This document shows positions 5,014 to 5,185 of a DNA stretch of 5,185 nt, in pieces. Numbering within the stretch: position 1 is the stretch's first letter; each line of letters starts with the position of its first letter. Source of the DNA: Gemmatimonadaceae bacterium (GTDB lineage Bacteria > Gemmatimonadota > Gemmatimonadetes > Gemmatimonadales > Gemmatimonadaceae); the NCBI GenBank assembly GCA_013820975.1, contig JACDHQ010000203.1:1-5185 (forward strand). Direction: 5' to 3'. The notes under the pieces are model-generated. The model was not told the origin of the DNA. It saw nothing but the letters and a program-made list of their open reading frames with translations, and searched no databases. The position numbers and the translations under genes are program-made.

Positions 5014-5185
5014 GAGCATCTACGACGCGGCGGGGCACCTCGACGAGGGCGTGGTGCACGCCTGGCTCGACGGCCAGCTTGCGCCGGAGCCGGCGGCGTC
5101 GGTGGAGCAGCACGCGGCGGCATGCACGGTGTGCTCGGCGATGGTGGCCGAGGCGCGCGGGCTGATCGCCGGTGCGTCGCGGGTG
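5000..5185 (+). CDS. Zinc-finger anti-sigma factor (ZAS/zf-HC2 type), 3' end outside window
   Basis: The first 62 codons are visible and remain open to the right edge. HAWLDGQLAPEPAASVEQH leads into HAAACTVC, giving the His38-x3-Cys42-x2-Cys45 zinc-binding signature of ZAS anti-sigma domains; His13 or His20 could be the fourth ligand. In this family the N-terminal domain wraps the partner sigma factor and usually precedes a membrane helix and a sensor region, which would lie beyond the window. The start overlaps the sigma stop by 14 nt and has a perfect AGGAGG, so the two proteins are probably made in a fixed ratio. Whether it senses redox state through zinc release (as RsrA does) or through proteolysis cannot be told here. 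HLDEGVVHAWLDG and EARGLIAGASR resemble Gemmatimonadota anti-sigma proteins as I remember them. Confidence 0.9.
   Translation, partial: MWHPESIYDAAGHLDEGVVHAWLDGQLAPEPAASVEQHAAACTVCSAMVAEARGLIAGASRV

Overview
High-GC bacterial chromosome fragment. The coding regions strongly prefer G or C at third codon positions. Several traits suggest a Gemmatimonadota-like organism: a zinc-finger anti-sigma protein containing a HAWLDGQL segment, a periplasmic VIT-VWA protein, and heptamer repeats of the GCTATCA type between genes. This assignment rests on family memory, not on a search, and is only moderately secure.

Layout from left to right. Positions 1-639 (minus) hold the 5' part of a subtilisin-family (S8, proteinase K-like) gene with a lipoprotein signal; its 3' end, including the catalytic Ser, lies outside the window. 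Upstream of it are a perfect 10-bp hairpin (678-700), eight tandem copies of a heptamer (701-760), and a factor-independent terminator pointing leftward (760-799). A possible 36-codon frame (802-912, minus) ends 3 nt before that terminator but has only a CTG start. A small, very hydrophilic, Gly-rich protein is encoded at 980-1285 (minus). Heptamer-type repeats follow directly after its stop.

The 495-bp divergent gap 1286-1780 has no convincing gene. It contains two families of imperfect direct repeats. From 1781 to 4084 (plus) runs a complete exported 767-residue VIT + VWA protein with an intact MIDAS metal site. Its stop is followed by more heptamers and by a 12-base tail that is also present after the small gene, so these two loci appear to be copies of one dispersed composite repeat.

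Positions 4168-4473 are six head-to-tail 51-bp units, each with a near-palindromic GGTGGTGCACCGCC core. They sit immediately upstream of an ECF-type RNA polymerase sigma factor (4501-5013). Its gene overlaps by 14 nt the start of a zinc-finger anti-sigma factor (5000 to the window edge), giving a classic coupled sigma/anti-sigma pair.

How the parts relate: only the sigma/anti-sigma pair is a clear functional unit. The VIT-VWA gene is co-directional with it but separated by 416 bp of repeats, and the other two genes point the opposite way. I do not see a recognisable new multi-gene system. The most unusual content is the repeat architecture: four unrelated-looking repeat families sit between genes, two of them in likely regulatory positions.
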